From NCBI GenBank assembly GCA_963840235.1, contig CAWIYC010000003.1:1-64000 (forward strand): 64,000 bases of DNA, given 5' to 3'. The notes under the pieces were generated by a model. It worked only from the letters and a program-made list of their open reading frames with translations. It did no database searches and had not been told where the DNA came from. This document shows positions 55,636-64,000 of this stretch, piece by piece (position 1 is the first letter of the stretch; the number at the start of each line of letters is the position of its first letter). Origin of the DNA: JBBRHQ01 sp963840235. GTDB taxonomy: Bacteria; Actinomycetota; Thermoleophilia; Solirubrobacterales; 70-9. A program made the translations under genes and the position numbers.

Positions 55636-57939
55636 TCACCTGGCGGCGTTGAGGAGCATCCGCTGCTCGGCCGCTCCGATCAGTCGCCTGGCGCGGTCGA
55701 TCGAGTCGATGTTGACGGAGATCGCGTCAATCCCCGCCTCGACCAGGATCTGGGCGTACTCCGGATGCACCGAGGGGGCCTGGCCGCAGATCGAGGTCGC
55801 GAGCCCGAGCTCGCGGGCGCGCGGGATCAGCTGGCGCAGGTAGGCGACCACGGCGGGATCGCGCTCGTCGAAGGTCTCGGCCAGGAGCTCGGAGTCCCGG
55901 TCCGACCCGAGGACCAGCTGGGTGAGGTCGTTGGATCCGATCGAGATCCCGGCGATGCCGAGCTCCGCGTAGCTCTCGAGGTTGAAGAGCACCGAGGGGA
56001 CCTCGGCCATCACCCAGAGCTCGAAGCCGCGCCTCTCCAGCAGGCCCGCCTCGTCGAACATGCGGCGGCAGGCCGCCAGCTCGCGCGCGGTGCGGACGAA
56101 CGGGAGCATCACGTGGAGGTTGGTGTGCCCGGCGTCCCAGACGTGGCGGATCGCGTCGAGCTCGAGCTTGAACAGGTCGGGCTCGCGGGTGTAGCGGAGC
56201 GCCCCCCGGAAGCCGATCATCGGGTTGGCCTCTTCGGGCTCGAACCGGTCTCCCCCCTCGAGTCCGCGGAACTCGTTTGTGCGGAAATCGATCGTGCGGT
56301 AGGTGATCGGGCGCGGCGCGAACGCCTCGGAGAATCGCGACAGGGCGTCGCCCATGCGTTCGGCGAACTCCGCCCCGCGGCCCTCTTCGAGCAGCTTGCG
56401 GGGGTGACTGCCCTCGAGCGCCTCGAGCACCATCAGCTCTGCCCGCAGGAGGCCGATGCCGTCCACCGGCAGACCGGCGACCCGGTCTATCTGCGACGGC
56501 TCGGAGAGGTTGACCAGGAGCTTGGTCCCCGTGATCGGCGGGGCCGCCACGGCCGTGCCGCCGGCCGGCTTCTCCTCGGGGATCCGCATCTTGCCTTCGT
56601 GGATCGCTCCGTGGGTGGCGTCCACCGTCACCACCTCGCCGTCGCGGAGCTTGCTGGTCGCCTCCGCGGTGCCGACCACGCAGGGGATCCCGAGCTCGCG
56701 CGAGACGATCGCAGCGTGACAGGTCATCCCGCCCGAGTCGGTGACGATCGCCGCCGACTTGCGCATCAGCGGCACCCAGTCGGGAGCGGTCATGTGGGTG
56801 ACCAGGATCTCGCCCTCGGCGAACGCCGTGGCGTCTTCGAGCGACTTGACGATCCTGACCTCGCCGCTGCCGACGCCGGGCGCTGCCCCGAGGCCCTTGA
56901 GCAGGACCGGTCCCGCTTCCTCGGCGGCCTCCGCCACCCCGGCCGCCCCGCCGGAGGAGGTGACCGGCCGGGACTGGAGCATCCAGGCGGAGCCCTCGTC
57001 GTCGAAGGCCCACTCGGTGTCCTGGGCGGAGCCGTAGTGCTGCTCGATGCGGCGGCCGAGGTCGGCGATCGTGTGGACTTCGTCGTCGCTCAGCACCGGT
57101 CTCAGCGACTCCTCCCCTTCGAGGTCCCGGGTCCGGGTCCCCCCGCCGGGAAGGGACTCGATCACCAGCTCCTTCTTCCGCACCTCGCGCGCGAGGATCC
57201 CGAGCGACTCCTTCTCGACCAGGTAGCGGTCGGGTGAGACCGAGCCGGAGACGACGGCCTCGCCGAGGCCGAAGGACCCTTCGATCACCAACCTGTCGAG
57301 GGCGCCGCTGGAGGGGTCAATCGTGAACATCACACCCGAGCGGGTGGACTGGATCTGGCGTTGGACGACCACGGCGATGTCCATGTCCGCCTGGCCGAAC
57401 CCCCGCTTGGCCCTGTAGAAGAGGGTGCGGCTCCCGAACAGCGAGGACCAGCAGCGCCGCACGGATTCGATCAGGGCGTCGGCTCCGCGGACGTTGAGGA
57501 AGGTCTCGTTCATCCCCGCGAACGATGCGGACTCGGTGTCCTCCGCAGTCGCCGAGGAGCGCACCGCGACAGGGGCGTCGGCCTCCGCCCCGATCAGCCC
57601 CGCGTAGGCAGCCCGGATGTCGCGTTCGACGGGCTCGGGGAACGTCTCCGCCTCGACCATGCGGCGGACCTCGGCCGAGGCCCGGTCGAGGTCGGCGGGG
57701 TTGTCGACGTCGACCGAGGCGAGCGCCTCCGCGACCCGCGTCCTCAGGCCTCCGTCGTCGCAGAAAGCGGCATAAGCGGGGGCGCCGACGACGAATCCGG
57801 CGGGTACCGGGATCCCGGCCCCCGTCAACTCGCCGAGATTTGCGCCCTTGCCGCCGGCGTAGTCGACGTCGGAGCGGGAGAGCTCGGAGAAGCTGCGGAC
57901 GAAGTCGGTGGCGGACCGCTGGGCGACGGGGTTATGCAC
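55636..57939 (-). CDS. ppsA: phosphoenolpyruvate synthase
   Basis: Makes PEP from pyruvate and ATP for gluconeogenesis. A 767-residue protein: N-terminal ATP-grasp domain (GGKGANLGELTGAGIPVPAG, then VAVRSSATAEDTESASFAG), the phosphohistidine domain with catalytic His in GGMTCHAAIVSRELGIPCVV, and a C-terminal TIM barrel with IGSNDLTQLVLGSDRD and the catalytic Cys in ATSICGQAPS. GTG 57939 is chosen for its AGGAGAG Shine-Dalgarno; the frame is open for 35 more codons upstream without similarity. Its position facing the hut operon fits growth on amino acids. Confidence 0.92.
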   Translation of the reverse strand: MHNPVAQRSATDFVRSFSELSRSDVDYAGGKGANLGELTGAGIPVPAGFVVGAPAYAAFCDDGGLRTRVAEALASVDVDNPADLDRASAEVRRMVEAETFPEPVERDIRAAYAGLIGAEADAPVAVRSSATAEDTESASFAGMNETFLNVRGADALIESVRRCWSSLFGSRTLFYRAKRGFGQADMDIAVVVQRQIQSTRSGVMFTIDPSSGALDRLVIEGSFGLGEAVVSGSVSPDRYLVEKESLGILAREVRKKELVIESLPGGGTRTRDLEGEESLRPVLSDDEVHTIADLGRRIEQHYGSAQDTEWAFDDEGSAWMLQSRPVTSSGGAAGVAEAAEEAGPVLLKGLGAAPGVGSGEVRIVKSLEDATAFAEGEILVTHMTAPDWVPLMRKSAAIVTDSGGMTCHAAIVSRELGIPCVVGTAEATSKLRDGEVVTVDATHGAIHEGKMRIPEEKPAGGTAVAAPPITGTKLLVNLSEPSQIDRVAGLPVDGIGLLRAELMVLEALEGSHPRKLLEEGRGAEFAERMGDALSRFSEAFAPRPITYRTIDFRTNEFRGLEGGDRFEPEEANPMIGFRGALRYTREPDLFKLELDAIRHVWDAGHTNLHVMLPFVRTARELAACRRMFDEAGLLERRGFELWVMAEVPSVLFNLESYAELGIAGISIGSNDLTQLVLGSDRDSELLAETFDERDPAVVAYLRQLIPRARELGLATSICGQAPSVHPEYAQILVEAGIDAISVNIDSIDRARRLIGAAEQRMLLNAAR

Positions 57940-58106
57940 GTGCTCTCCTCTCGGCGGGTGGAAACCGGTGCAAGACCCATCCATATCGCATTGGCGCAGG
58001 CTGCACCACCCTCCGAGGCTATGTGGGGCGCTTCGTGCCGGCAATCGTGGTAATCCACATCGGCGTTGGCGGCGCGCTACGGATTCGGGGGGTGGGCGCG
58101 GGGGGG

Positions 58107-59591
58107 ATGATTCAGACGATGGCCGCCGCGGAGACTTTGACTGCGCTCGACGCCACCTTCCTCGAGCTCGAGGAGGCGGACGACAGCGCCCACATGCACA
58201 TCGGAGCGGTGATGGTCTTCGACGCCCTCGGGGAGAGCGCCGCGCCGACCCCGGCCGAGGTCGCCAGGCACCTCTCCCGCCGCCTGGGAGCGCTGCCCCG
58301 CTACCGGCAGCGCCTCTCGGAGCCGCGGACGGGCGGGATGCGCTGGCCGGATTGGCAACCGGATCCCGACTTCGATATCGACGCCCACGTTCATCGGGCC
58401 GCCGTGGCCGCGCCGGGCGGCGAGGCAGAGCTGTTCGCCTGGGCCGGGGATTACTTCTCGCAGCGGCTGGACCGCCGCCGGCCGCTCTGGGACCTGGTCG
58501 TGCTCGAGGGGCTTGCCGGCGGGCGCTGGGCCATGGTCAGCAAGACCCATCACTGCCTGGTCGACGGCGTCGGCTCGGTTGACGCCACTCATCTCCTGCT
58601 CGACTTCGAGCCGGTGCCGCCGGGCGGGCGGTGGGTCGGCATCGGGCCGTCCTCCGAGGGCGAGGTGGAGGACGAGGAAGCGGGCGGCGTCGGCGCCGCT
58701 GCGCGTTCGCTGGCCTCCGGCACCTTGGGTGTGGCAGGCACCGTGGCCCGGTTTCCCCTCCGGGTGGCCGGAGCCGGAGCCGGCATGCTGAGGCACCCCG
58801 ATCGTGCCCGCGATGCCCTCGAGCGCGCCCGGGCGGTTGCCGAGCTGGTGGTCCGCGACGAGGTCTCCGCCGCTCCTCACACGAGCCTGAACGAGCCGAT
58901 CGGTGCCCATCGGCGCCTGGCGGCGATGAGCGTTCCGCTGGATGACCTGAAGCGGATCTACCGGGCACTCGGCGGGACCCTCAACGACGTCGTCCTGGCG
59001 ATCTCCGCCGGCGGCTTCCGCGAGCTTCTGGAGCAGCGGGGCGAGCCGCTCCCCGAGCAGGGGTTGAGAGCGATGGTGCCGATGAACATCAGGTCGGCCA
59101 GTGAGCGCCTCGAGCTTGGCAACCGGGTCAGCTCGCTGTTCGTGCATCTCCCGGTGTCGGAGGCGGATCCGCTGCGCCGCTACCGGCTCCAGGTCGAGGA
59201 AGCGGAAGCGCTCAAGGCGGGCACTCAGGGCGTCGGGTCGAAGACGCTGATAGACGTCGCCGCCCTGGCGCCGCCGGCGATCCACAGCTTCCTCGCCAGG
59301 TCGCTGTTCGCGACCCGCCTCTTCAACGTCACGATCACCAACGTCCCGGGCTCGCCGGATCCGCTCTACGCCTTCGGCTCGCGGCTGCAGGCCGTGTGGC
59401 CGCTGGTCCCGATCGCCGCCAGCCACGCGGCCGGGATCGCGGTGTTCAGCTACGCCGGCGACCTCTACTTCTGCATCAACGCCGACCGCGACACCGTTCC
59501 CGACCTTCCGCTGCTGCGCGACGGGATGCTGCGCACGTTCAGGGACCTGAGCGAGCGCGCCGCGGCCGGAAACGGTCAGGCCGGGGGTTGA
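58107..59591 (+). CDS. wax ester synthase / diacylglycerol acyltransferase (second copy)
   Basis: A 494-residue WS/DGAT with intact HHxxxDG motif (THHCLVDGVGSVDA, about residue 150), N-terminal LTALDATFLELEEADDSAHM, NDVVLAISAGGF and VTNVPGSPDPLYAFGS-type late motifs (written ITNVPGSPDPLYAFGSRL here). ATG 58107 lies after a G-run (GGGGGG); a second Met follows 4 codons on. It is 25 residues longer than the copy at 9032 and differs strongly from it, so the two probably have different acyl or alcohol preferences. Its stop overlaps the convergent USP gene by 16 bases. Confidence 0.92.
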   Translation: MIQTMAAAETLTALDATFLELEEADDSAHMHIGAVMVFDALGESAAPTPAEVARHLSRRLGALPRYRQRLSEPRTGGMRWPDWQPDPDFDIDAHVHRAAVAAPGGEAELFAWAGDYFSQRLDRRRPLWDLVVLEGLAGGRWAMVSKTHHCLVDGVGSVDATHLLLDFEPVPPGGRWVGIGPSSEGEVEDEEAGGVGAAARSLASGTLGVAGTVARFPLRVAGAGAGMLRHPDRARDALERARAVAELVVRDEVSAAPHTSLNEPIGAHRRLAAMSVPLDDLKRIYRALGGTLNDVVLAISAGGFRELLEQRGEPLPEQGLRAMVPMNIRSASERLELGNRVSSLFVHLPVSEADPLRRYRLQVEEAEALKAGTQGVGSKTLIDVAALAPPAIHSFLARSLFATRLFNVTITNVPGSPDPLYAFGSRLQAVWPLVPIAASHAAGIAVFSYAGDLYFCINADRDTVPDLPLLRDGMLRTFRDLSERAAAGNGQAGG

Positions 59592-60478
59592 GCTTTCCCT
59601 TCGGCCGGCATCGCTCCATCCCGCGGGCGGGGCACGACGATCACCGGGCAACGGGCGGCGCGGATCATCATCGAGGAGGTGCTCCCCAGGAGCACGCTGC
59701 GCAACGGCCCGTAGCCCCGCGAGCCCATCAGCAGCAGGTCCACTCCCTGCTCGCACTGGCTCACCAACTCGGTCACCGGGTTGCCGCGACAGACCACGGG
59801 CAGGGCCCGGACCTCATGCGGGAGGCCTGCCGCGGCGTCGTGGACAGCGTCACGGAGGTCAGCTCGGGCGAACGACGCGGCCTGCTGGATCGTCCCCGCC
59901 GCCCCCGCGGGCGGGGTTCCGGAGTCGAGCACACCGATCACCCGAACCGTCGCGGTGGCCCGCAGCGCCAGCTCTCCGGCAAGCTCGAGGGCAGCCCGGG
60001 ACTCGGCCGAGCCGTCGAAGGCGACTCCGAGGACGCGCAGGCCGTAGTCGGACCGGGCCAACCCCCGCGGGGCGACGGCCACCGGACAGGGCGAGCCGTG
60101 GAGCATCGGTTCGACCACGCCGCCGGGCATCACCTGCCCTACGGCGCCGCGCTGGCTCGACCCGAGGACGAGGACGGCGTCGGGGTTCTCGCCGGCGAGC
60201 CCATAGAGCGCTTTCGCCGCCGAGTCGCCGGCGAGCGCCCGCGCCTCCGTCTCGACGCCTTCGAGCGAGGAGGCGAGCTCAGCAAGCCCGGCACGCTCCT
60301 CCTCGGAAGGCCCCCTCTGGCGGGATCGGGCACCGATTCGCCGCCGCTCCGGCGGGAAGGCCTGGGCCAGGATCAGCCGCGCCCCTGCGGCCAGCGCCAA
60401 CTGCCGCCCCAGGGCAAGCGCGTCGCGCCCCTGCTCATGCCCGTCGTAAGCGACGATGACCCTCTCGACCGGTGTCAC
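59576..60478 (-). CDS. tandem universal stress protein
   Basis: A 300-residue protein with two UspA domains. The first starts VERVIVAYDGHEQGRDALAL and has GSSQRGAVGQVMPGG. The second starts LRVLGVAFDGSAESRAALEL and ends GSRGYGPLRSVLLGSTSSMM followed by CPVIVVP. The G-x2-G-x9-GS/T pattern in the second domain predicts ATP binding. GTG 60478 is where similarity begins. Divergent from the hydrogenase operon with 38 bases between starts, suggesting shared regulation under low-energy or low-oxygen conditions (inference). Confidence 0.9.
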   Translation of the reverse strand: MTPVERVIVAYDGHEQGRDALALGRQLALAAGARLILAQAFPPERRRIGARSRQRGPSEEERAGLAELASSLEGVETEARALAGDSAAKALYGLAGENPDAVLVLGSSQRGAVGQVMPGGVVEPMLHGSPCPVAVAPRGLARSDYGLRVLGVAFDGSAESRAALELAGELALRATATVRVIGVLDSGTPPAGAAGTIQQAASFARADLRDAVHDAAAGLPHEVRALPVVCRGNPVTELVSQCEQGVDLLLMGSRGYGPLRSVLLGSTSSMMIRAARCPVIVVPRPRDGAMPAEGKAQPPA

Positions 60479-60516
60479 CCGCGGCAGGCTAACGTGGTGG
60501 GGCGGAGGTGAACGGG

Positions 60517-61647
<1,131 letters not shown>

Positions 61648-61651
<4 letters not shown>

Positions 61652-62130
61652 GCATGAAGGGAATCGCCGAGCTGCTGGCGGAGATCGGCCCGTTCGAGCA
61701 CCTCGGCACCGAGCACCTGGAGCTGATCGCCGGCTGCGGGGCCAACCGCAGCCTCGACGCGGGCGATCACCTCTTCCACGAAGGTGAGGCTGCCGACACC
61801 TTCTACGTCGTCCGGCACGGCCGGGTAGCGCTGGAGATATTCGTTCCCGGCCGGGGCCCGGTGACGGTCGAGACGATCGGCCCCGGCGAAGTGATCGGCT
61901 GGTCCTGGCTGTTCGAGCCCTACCGCTGGCACATGGACGCCCGTGTGGTCGAGCGCGGCTCGGCGATCGCCTTCGACGGCGCCTGCCTGCGCGGGAAGTG
62001 CGAGTCCGACCACGATCTCGGCTACGAGTTGATGAAGCAGTTCGCGACCCTGCTGATCGACCGCATGCAGGCGACGCGGTTCCGGCTCCTCGACGTCTAC
62101 GGGCATGCCCCAGCCGGCGCCCCAGACTGA
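61648..62130 (+). CDS. cyclic-nucleotide-binding domain protein in the hydrogenase operon
   Basis: A 160-residue single-domain protein of the Crp/CAP sensor type: EIGPFEHLGTEHLELIAGCG, then AGDHLFHEGEAADTFYVVRH-GRVALEIF and IGPGEVIGWSWLFEPYRWHM. The PFEHL and GE-ADTFYVV features match cNMP_binding folds, but there is no DNA-binding helix-turn-helix. ATG 61648 overlaps the stop of the iron-sulfur subunit and the gene overlaps the next by 26 bases, so it is made with the hydrogenase. It may modulate the enzyme in response to a nucleotide, or be a structural subunit (inference). Confidence 0.88.
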
Positions 62131-62977
62131 GCCCCCCGCGGCGGCCGCCAGCGGCCGCCGGCCGATGGTGCCGGAGCCGTTCCGGGTGACCGCCCGCCGG
62201 CGCGAGACGCCCGACACCTGGACGCTCGATCTCGAGCCCGCCGGCGGCGGAGGCCAGGCAGCCTTCGCGCCGGGCCAGTTCAACATGGTCTATGCCTTCG
62301 GGGTCGGTGAGGTGCCGATCTCGATCAGCGGCGCCCCCGCCGCCGGACCGCTGGTCCACACGGTGCGGGAGGTGGGCGCCGTCTCGGCGGCGATCTGCGC
62401 GGCCGAGCCGGGAGAGGTGCTCGGCATCCGCGGGCCCTACGGCAGTTCCTGGCCGATCGCCGAGGCCGAGGGCGGCGACCTGGTGATCGTCGCCGGCGGG
62501 GTCGGGCTCGCGCCGCTCCGCTCCGCTGTGCTGACCGCGCTCGCATCGCGCGAGCGCTTCGAGCGGGTGCTGCTCTTCTACGGCGGACGCGAGCCCGACC
62601 AGCTCCTCTACCGCGACGAGTTGGAGGCCTGGGGGGCCGAGCCCGGCATCGAGCTGAGGGTCACGGTCGACAGCGCCACCGGCCCGTGGAGTGGCGAGGT
62701 CGGGGTCGTCACAAAGCCGATCGGGCGCGCCGTTTTCGACCCCGATCGGACCGTCGCGATGCTCTGCGGCCCGGAGGTGATGATGCGGTTCGCGGCGCGG
62801 GCGCTCGGGGACCAAGGGGTCGCGGCCGAGCGGATCCATGTCTCGCTGGAGCGCAACATGAAGTGTGCCGTCACGCAGTGCGGGCGCTGCCAGTTCGGGC
62901 CTACGTTCATCTGCCGCGAGGGCGCGGTGATGCGCTTCGGCGAGATCCAGGAGATCTTCGAGGTGCGGGAGCTGTGA
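62105..62977 (+). CDS. hydrogenase FAD/NAD(P)-binding subunit, HydG/HyhG-like
   Basis: A 290-residue ferredoxin-NADP-reductase-type subunit that passes electrons between the Fe-S subunit and NAD(P). FAD region APGQFNMVYAFGVGEVPISI, nucleotide-binding GGVGLAPLRSAVLTAL, then MLCGPEVMMRFAARAL. The C-terminal 2Fe-2S motif is in RNMKCAVTQCGRCQFGPTFI. ATG 62105 lies inside the preceding gene. The stop overlaps the small-subunit GTG (GTGA). Confidence 0.92.
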   Translation: MPQPAPQTEPPAAAASGRRPMVPEPFRVTARRRETPDTWTLDLEPAGGGGQAAFAPGQFNMVYAFGVGEVPISISGAPAAGPLVHTVREVGAVSAAICAAEPGEVLGIRGPYGSSWPIAEAEGGDLVIVAGGVGLAPLRSAVLTALASRERFERVLLFYGGREPDQLLYRDELEAWGAEPGIELRVTVDSATGPWSGEVGVVTKPIGRAVFDPDRTVAMLCGPEVMMRFAARALGDQGVAAERIHVSLERNMKCAVTQCGRCQFGPTFICREGAVMRFGEIQEIFEVREL

Positions 62978-63777
62978 GCGCCTCCGAGCCGGGCACCCGG
63001 CCCAAGCTGGCGGTGTGGAAGTTCGCCTCCTGCGACGGCTGCCAGCTCAGCCTCCTCGACTGCGAGGACGAGCTGCTTGCGCTCGTGGGCGAGGTCGAGG
63101 TGGCCCAGTTCCTCGAGGCGAGCCGGGCGACCGTCGCCGGCCCATACGACGTCTCGCTGGTCGAGGGCTCGGTGACGACCGCCGCCGATGCCGGGCGTAT
63201 CCGCGAGGTGCGGCGGGTATCGCGACACCTGGTCACGATCGGCGCCTGCGCCACCGCCGGCGGGATCCAGGCCCTGCGCAACTTCGCCGACGTCGGCGAG
63301 TGGGTCTCCGCGGTCTACGCGACGCCCTCCTACATCTCCACCCTGGAGACGTCGACCCCGATCAGCGACCACGTCGCGGTGGACTACGAGCTCCAGGGCT
63401 GCCCGATCAACAAGCACCAGCTGCTGGAGGTGATCGGGGCCTTCCTCGCCGGGCGCCATCCCGTAGTGCCCGCCTACAGCGTCTGCATGGAGTGCAAGCG
63501 GGCCGGGAACGTCTGCGTCATGGTCGCCCACGGCACCCCCTGCCTGGGCCCGGTGACCCACGCCGGCTGCGGGGCCCTCTGTCCATCGTTCGACCGCGGC
63601 TGCTACGGCTGCTACGGGCCGATGGAGTCGCCGAACACGCCCTCGCTCGCCGCCTGGATGGGAGAGCGCCTCGACCGCGACGACCTCGATCTGACCCGCT
63701 CCTTCCGCACCTTCAACGCCAACAGTCCGGCATTCCGGGCGGAGAGCGAGGCCCGGGAGGCGGCCACCGATGGTTGA
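62974..63777 (+). CDS. [NiFe] hydrogenase small subunit, HydD/HyhS-like
   Basis: A 267-residue small subunit carrying the proximal iron-sulfur cluster and further cluster ligands. KFASCDGCQLSLLDCE supplies the first Cys pair; then SVTTAADAGRIREVRR, IGACATAGGIQALRNFAD, LQGCPINKHQLLEV, and the C-terminal Cys cluster in PVTHAGCGALCPSFDRGCYG. The absence of a Tat signal and of a membrane anchor fits a cytoplasmic group 3 enzyme. GTG 62974 overlaps the preceding stop and its end overlaps the large-subunit start. Confidence 0.94.
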   Translation: MSASEPGTRPKLAVWKFASCDGCQLSLLDCEDELLALVGEVEVAQFLEASRATVAGPYDVSLVEGSVTTAADAGRIREVRRVSRHLVTIGACATAGGIQALRNFADVGEWVSAVYATPSYISTLETSTPISDHVAVDYELQGCPINKHQLLEVIGAFLAGRHPVVPAYSVCMECKRAGNVCVMVAHGTPCLGPVTHAGCGALCPSFDRGCYGCYGPMESPNTPSLAAWMGERLDRDDLDLTRSFRTFNANSPAFRAESEAREAATDG

Positions 63778-64000
63778 GGGCAACGGCGCCCGCCGGACCA
63801 CGACGATCCGCACCGAGGCACTCGCCCGGGTCGAGGGCGAGGGGGCAATGCGGGTGCGCGTCCGCGAGGGCGAGGTGCTCGACGTCCAGCTGCAGATCTA
63901 CGAGCCCCCGAGGCTGTTCGAGGGCCTGCTGCGGGGCCGGGCGCTGGGCGAGGCCCCCGACATCACCGCCCGCATCTGCGGGATCTGCCCGGTCGCCTAC
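63770..64000 (+). CDS. [NiFe] hydrogenase large subunit, HydA/HyhL-like (partial, cut by window end)
   Basis: The first 77 residues of the catalytic subunit: TIRTEALARVEGEGAMRVRV, then IYEPPRLFEGLLRGR and the N-terminal nickel-ligand motif RICGICPVAY (the L1 signature RxCGxC). The rest of the gene, including the C-terminal DPCxxC motif, lies beyond the window. ATG 63770 overlaps the small-subunit stop by 8 bases. Confidence 0.93.
   Translation, partial: MVEGNGARRTTTIRTEALARVEGEGAMRVRVREGEVLDVQLQIYEPPRLFEGLLRGRALGEAPDITARICGICPVAY

Overview
The window is a high-GC actinobacterial chromosome segment, most likely from the class Thermoleophilia (Solirubrobacterales or a relative). Three things suggest this. 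An exported protein at 4317 begins with the TYANVMATVAVFLAL-type signal sequence that I recognise from that class. GTG and TTG starts are frequent. The gene set mixes actinobacterial lipid genes (two WS/DGAT acyltransferases), many exported beta-propeller and Cys-repeat proteins, several SnoaL-like proteins and a group 3b-type [NiFe] hydrogenase. No tRNA, rRNA, CRISPR array, insertion sequence or prophage was seen. No gene-free stretch exceeds 300 bases.

Layout. 1-8.5 kb: alpha/beta hydrolase, GspE/PilB-type ATPase, a badly frameshifted DUF2252 gene, a signature exported protein, a SnoaL-like gene, a zinc alcohol dehydrogenase, a membrane-anchored class III nucleotide cyclase and an agmatinase-family enzyme. 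8.5-21.8 kb: SnoaL protein, WS/DGAT, metallo-beta-lactamase-fold hydrolase, Na+/H+ antiporter, a seven-repeat exported propeller, a NYN nuclease, a very large FAD oxidoreductase fused to an acetoacetate-decarboxylase-like domain, a GAP/SnoaL/membrane-protein operon and small genes. 21.8-31.3 kb: ABC-2 exporter, exported Cys-repeat protein, PhlG-like hydrolase coupled to a berberine-bridge-type oxidase, a start-less UBP zinc finger, DUF3089 lipase-like protein, lipoprotein, TolB-like propeller, DUF2267. 31.3-38.5 kb: acyl-CoA synthetase with a MacB/FtsX-type ABC transporter, divergent from a GGDEF/HD-GYP c-di-GMP enzyme.

38.5-47.3 kb is a phosphate region. A small exported gene and pstS each have three half-sites spaced 11 bp apart upstream (PHO-box-like). 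Next come pstSCAB with overlapping starts, a lipoprotein where phoU might be expected, and three consecutive zinc-ribbon proteins. 47.4-49.1 kb holds a Kef-type antiporter and a conserved unknown. 49.2-55.6 kb is a histidine-utilisation operon, hutH-hutU-def-hutF-hutI, in which a peptide-deformylase-family gene stands where a formylglutamate deformylase (hutG) would be expected. Then follow PEP synthase, a second WS/DGAT and a double universal-stress protein. The window ends in a hydrogenase operon (HydB-like Fe-S subunit, cNMP-binding protein, HydG-like FAD/NAD(P) subunit, small subunit, start of the large subunit).

Quality warning: at least 16 single-base frameshifts interrupt ten otherwise conserved genes (13 apparent insertions, 3 deletions). 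Two further genes lack a usable start codon. Affected genes include def, pstS and the hydrogenase Fe-S subunit, so residual indels of a long-read assembly are more likely than gene decay. Frameshifted genes are listed as one locus each.
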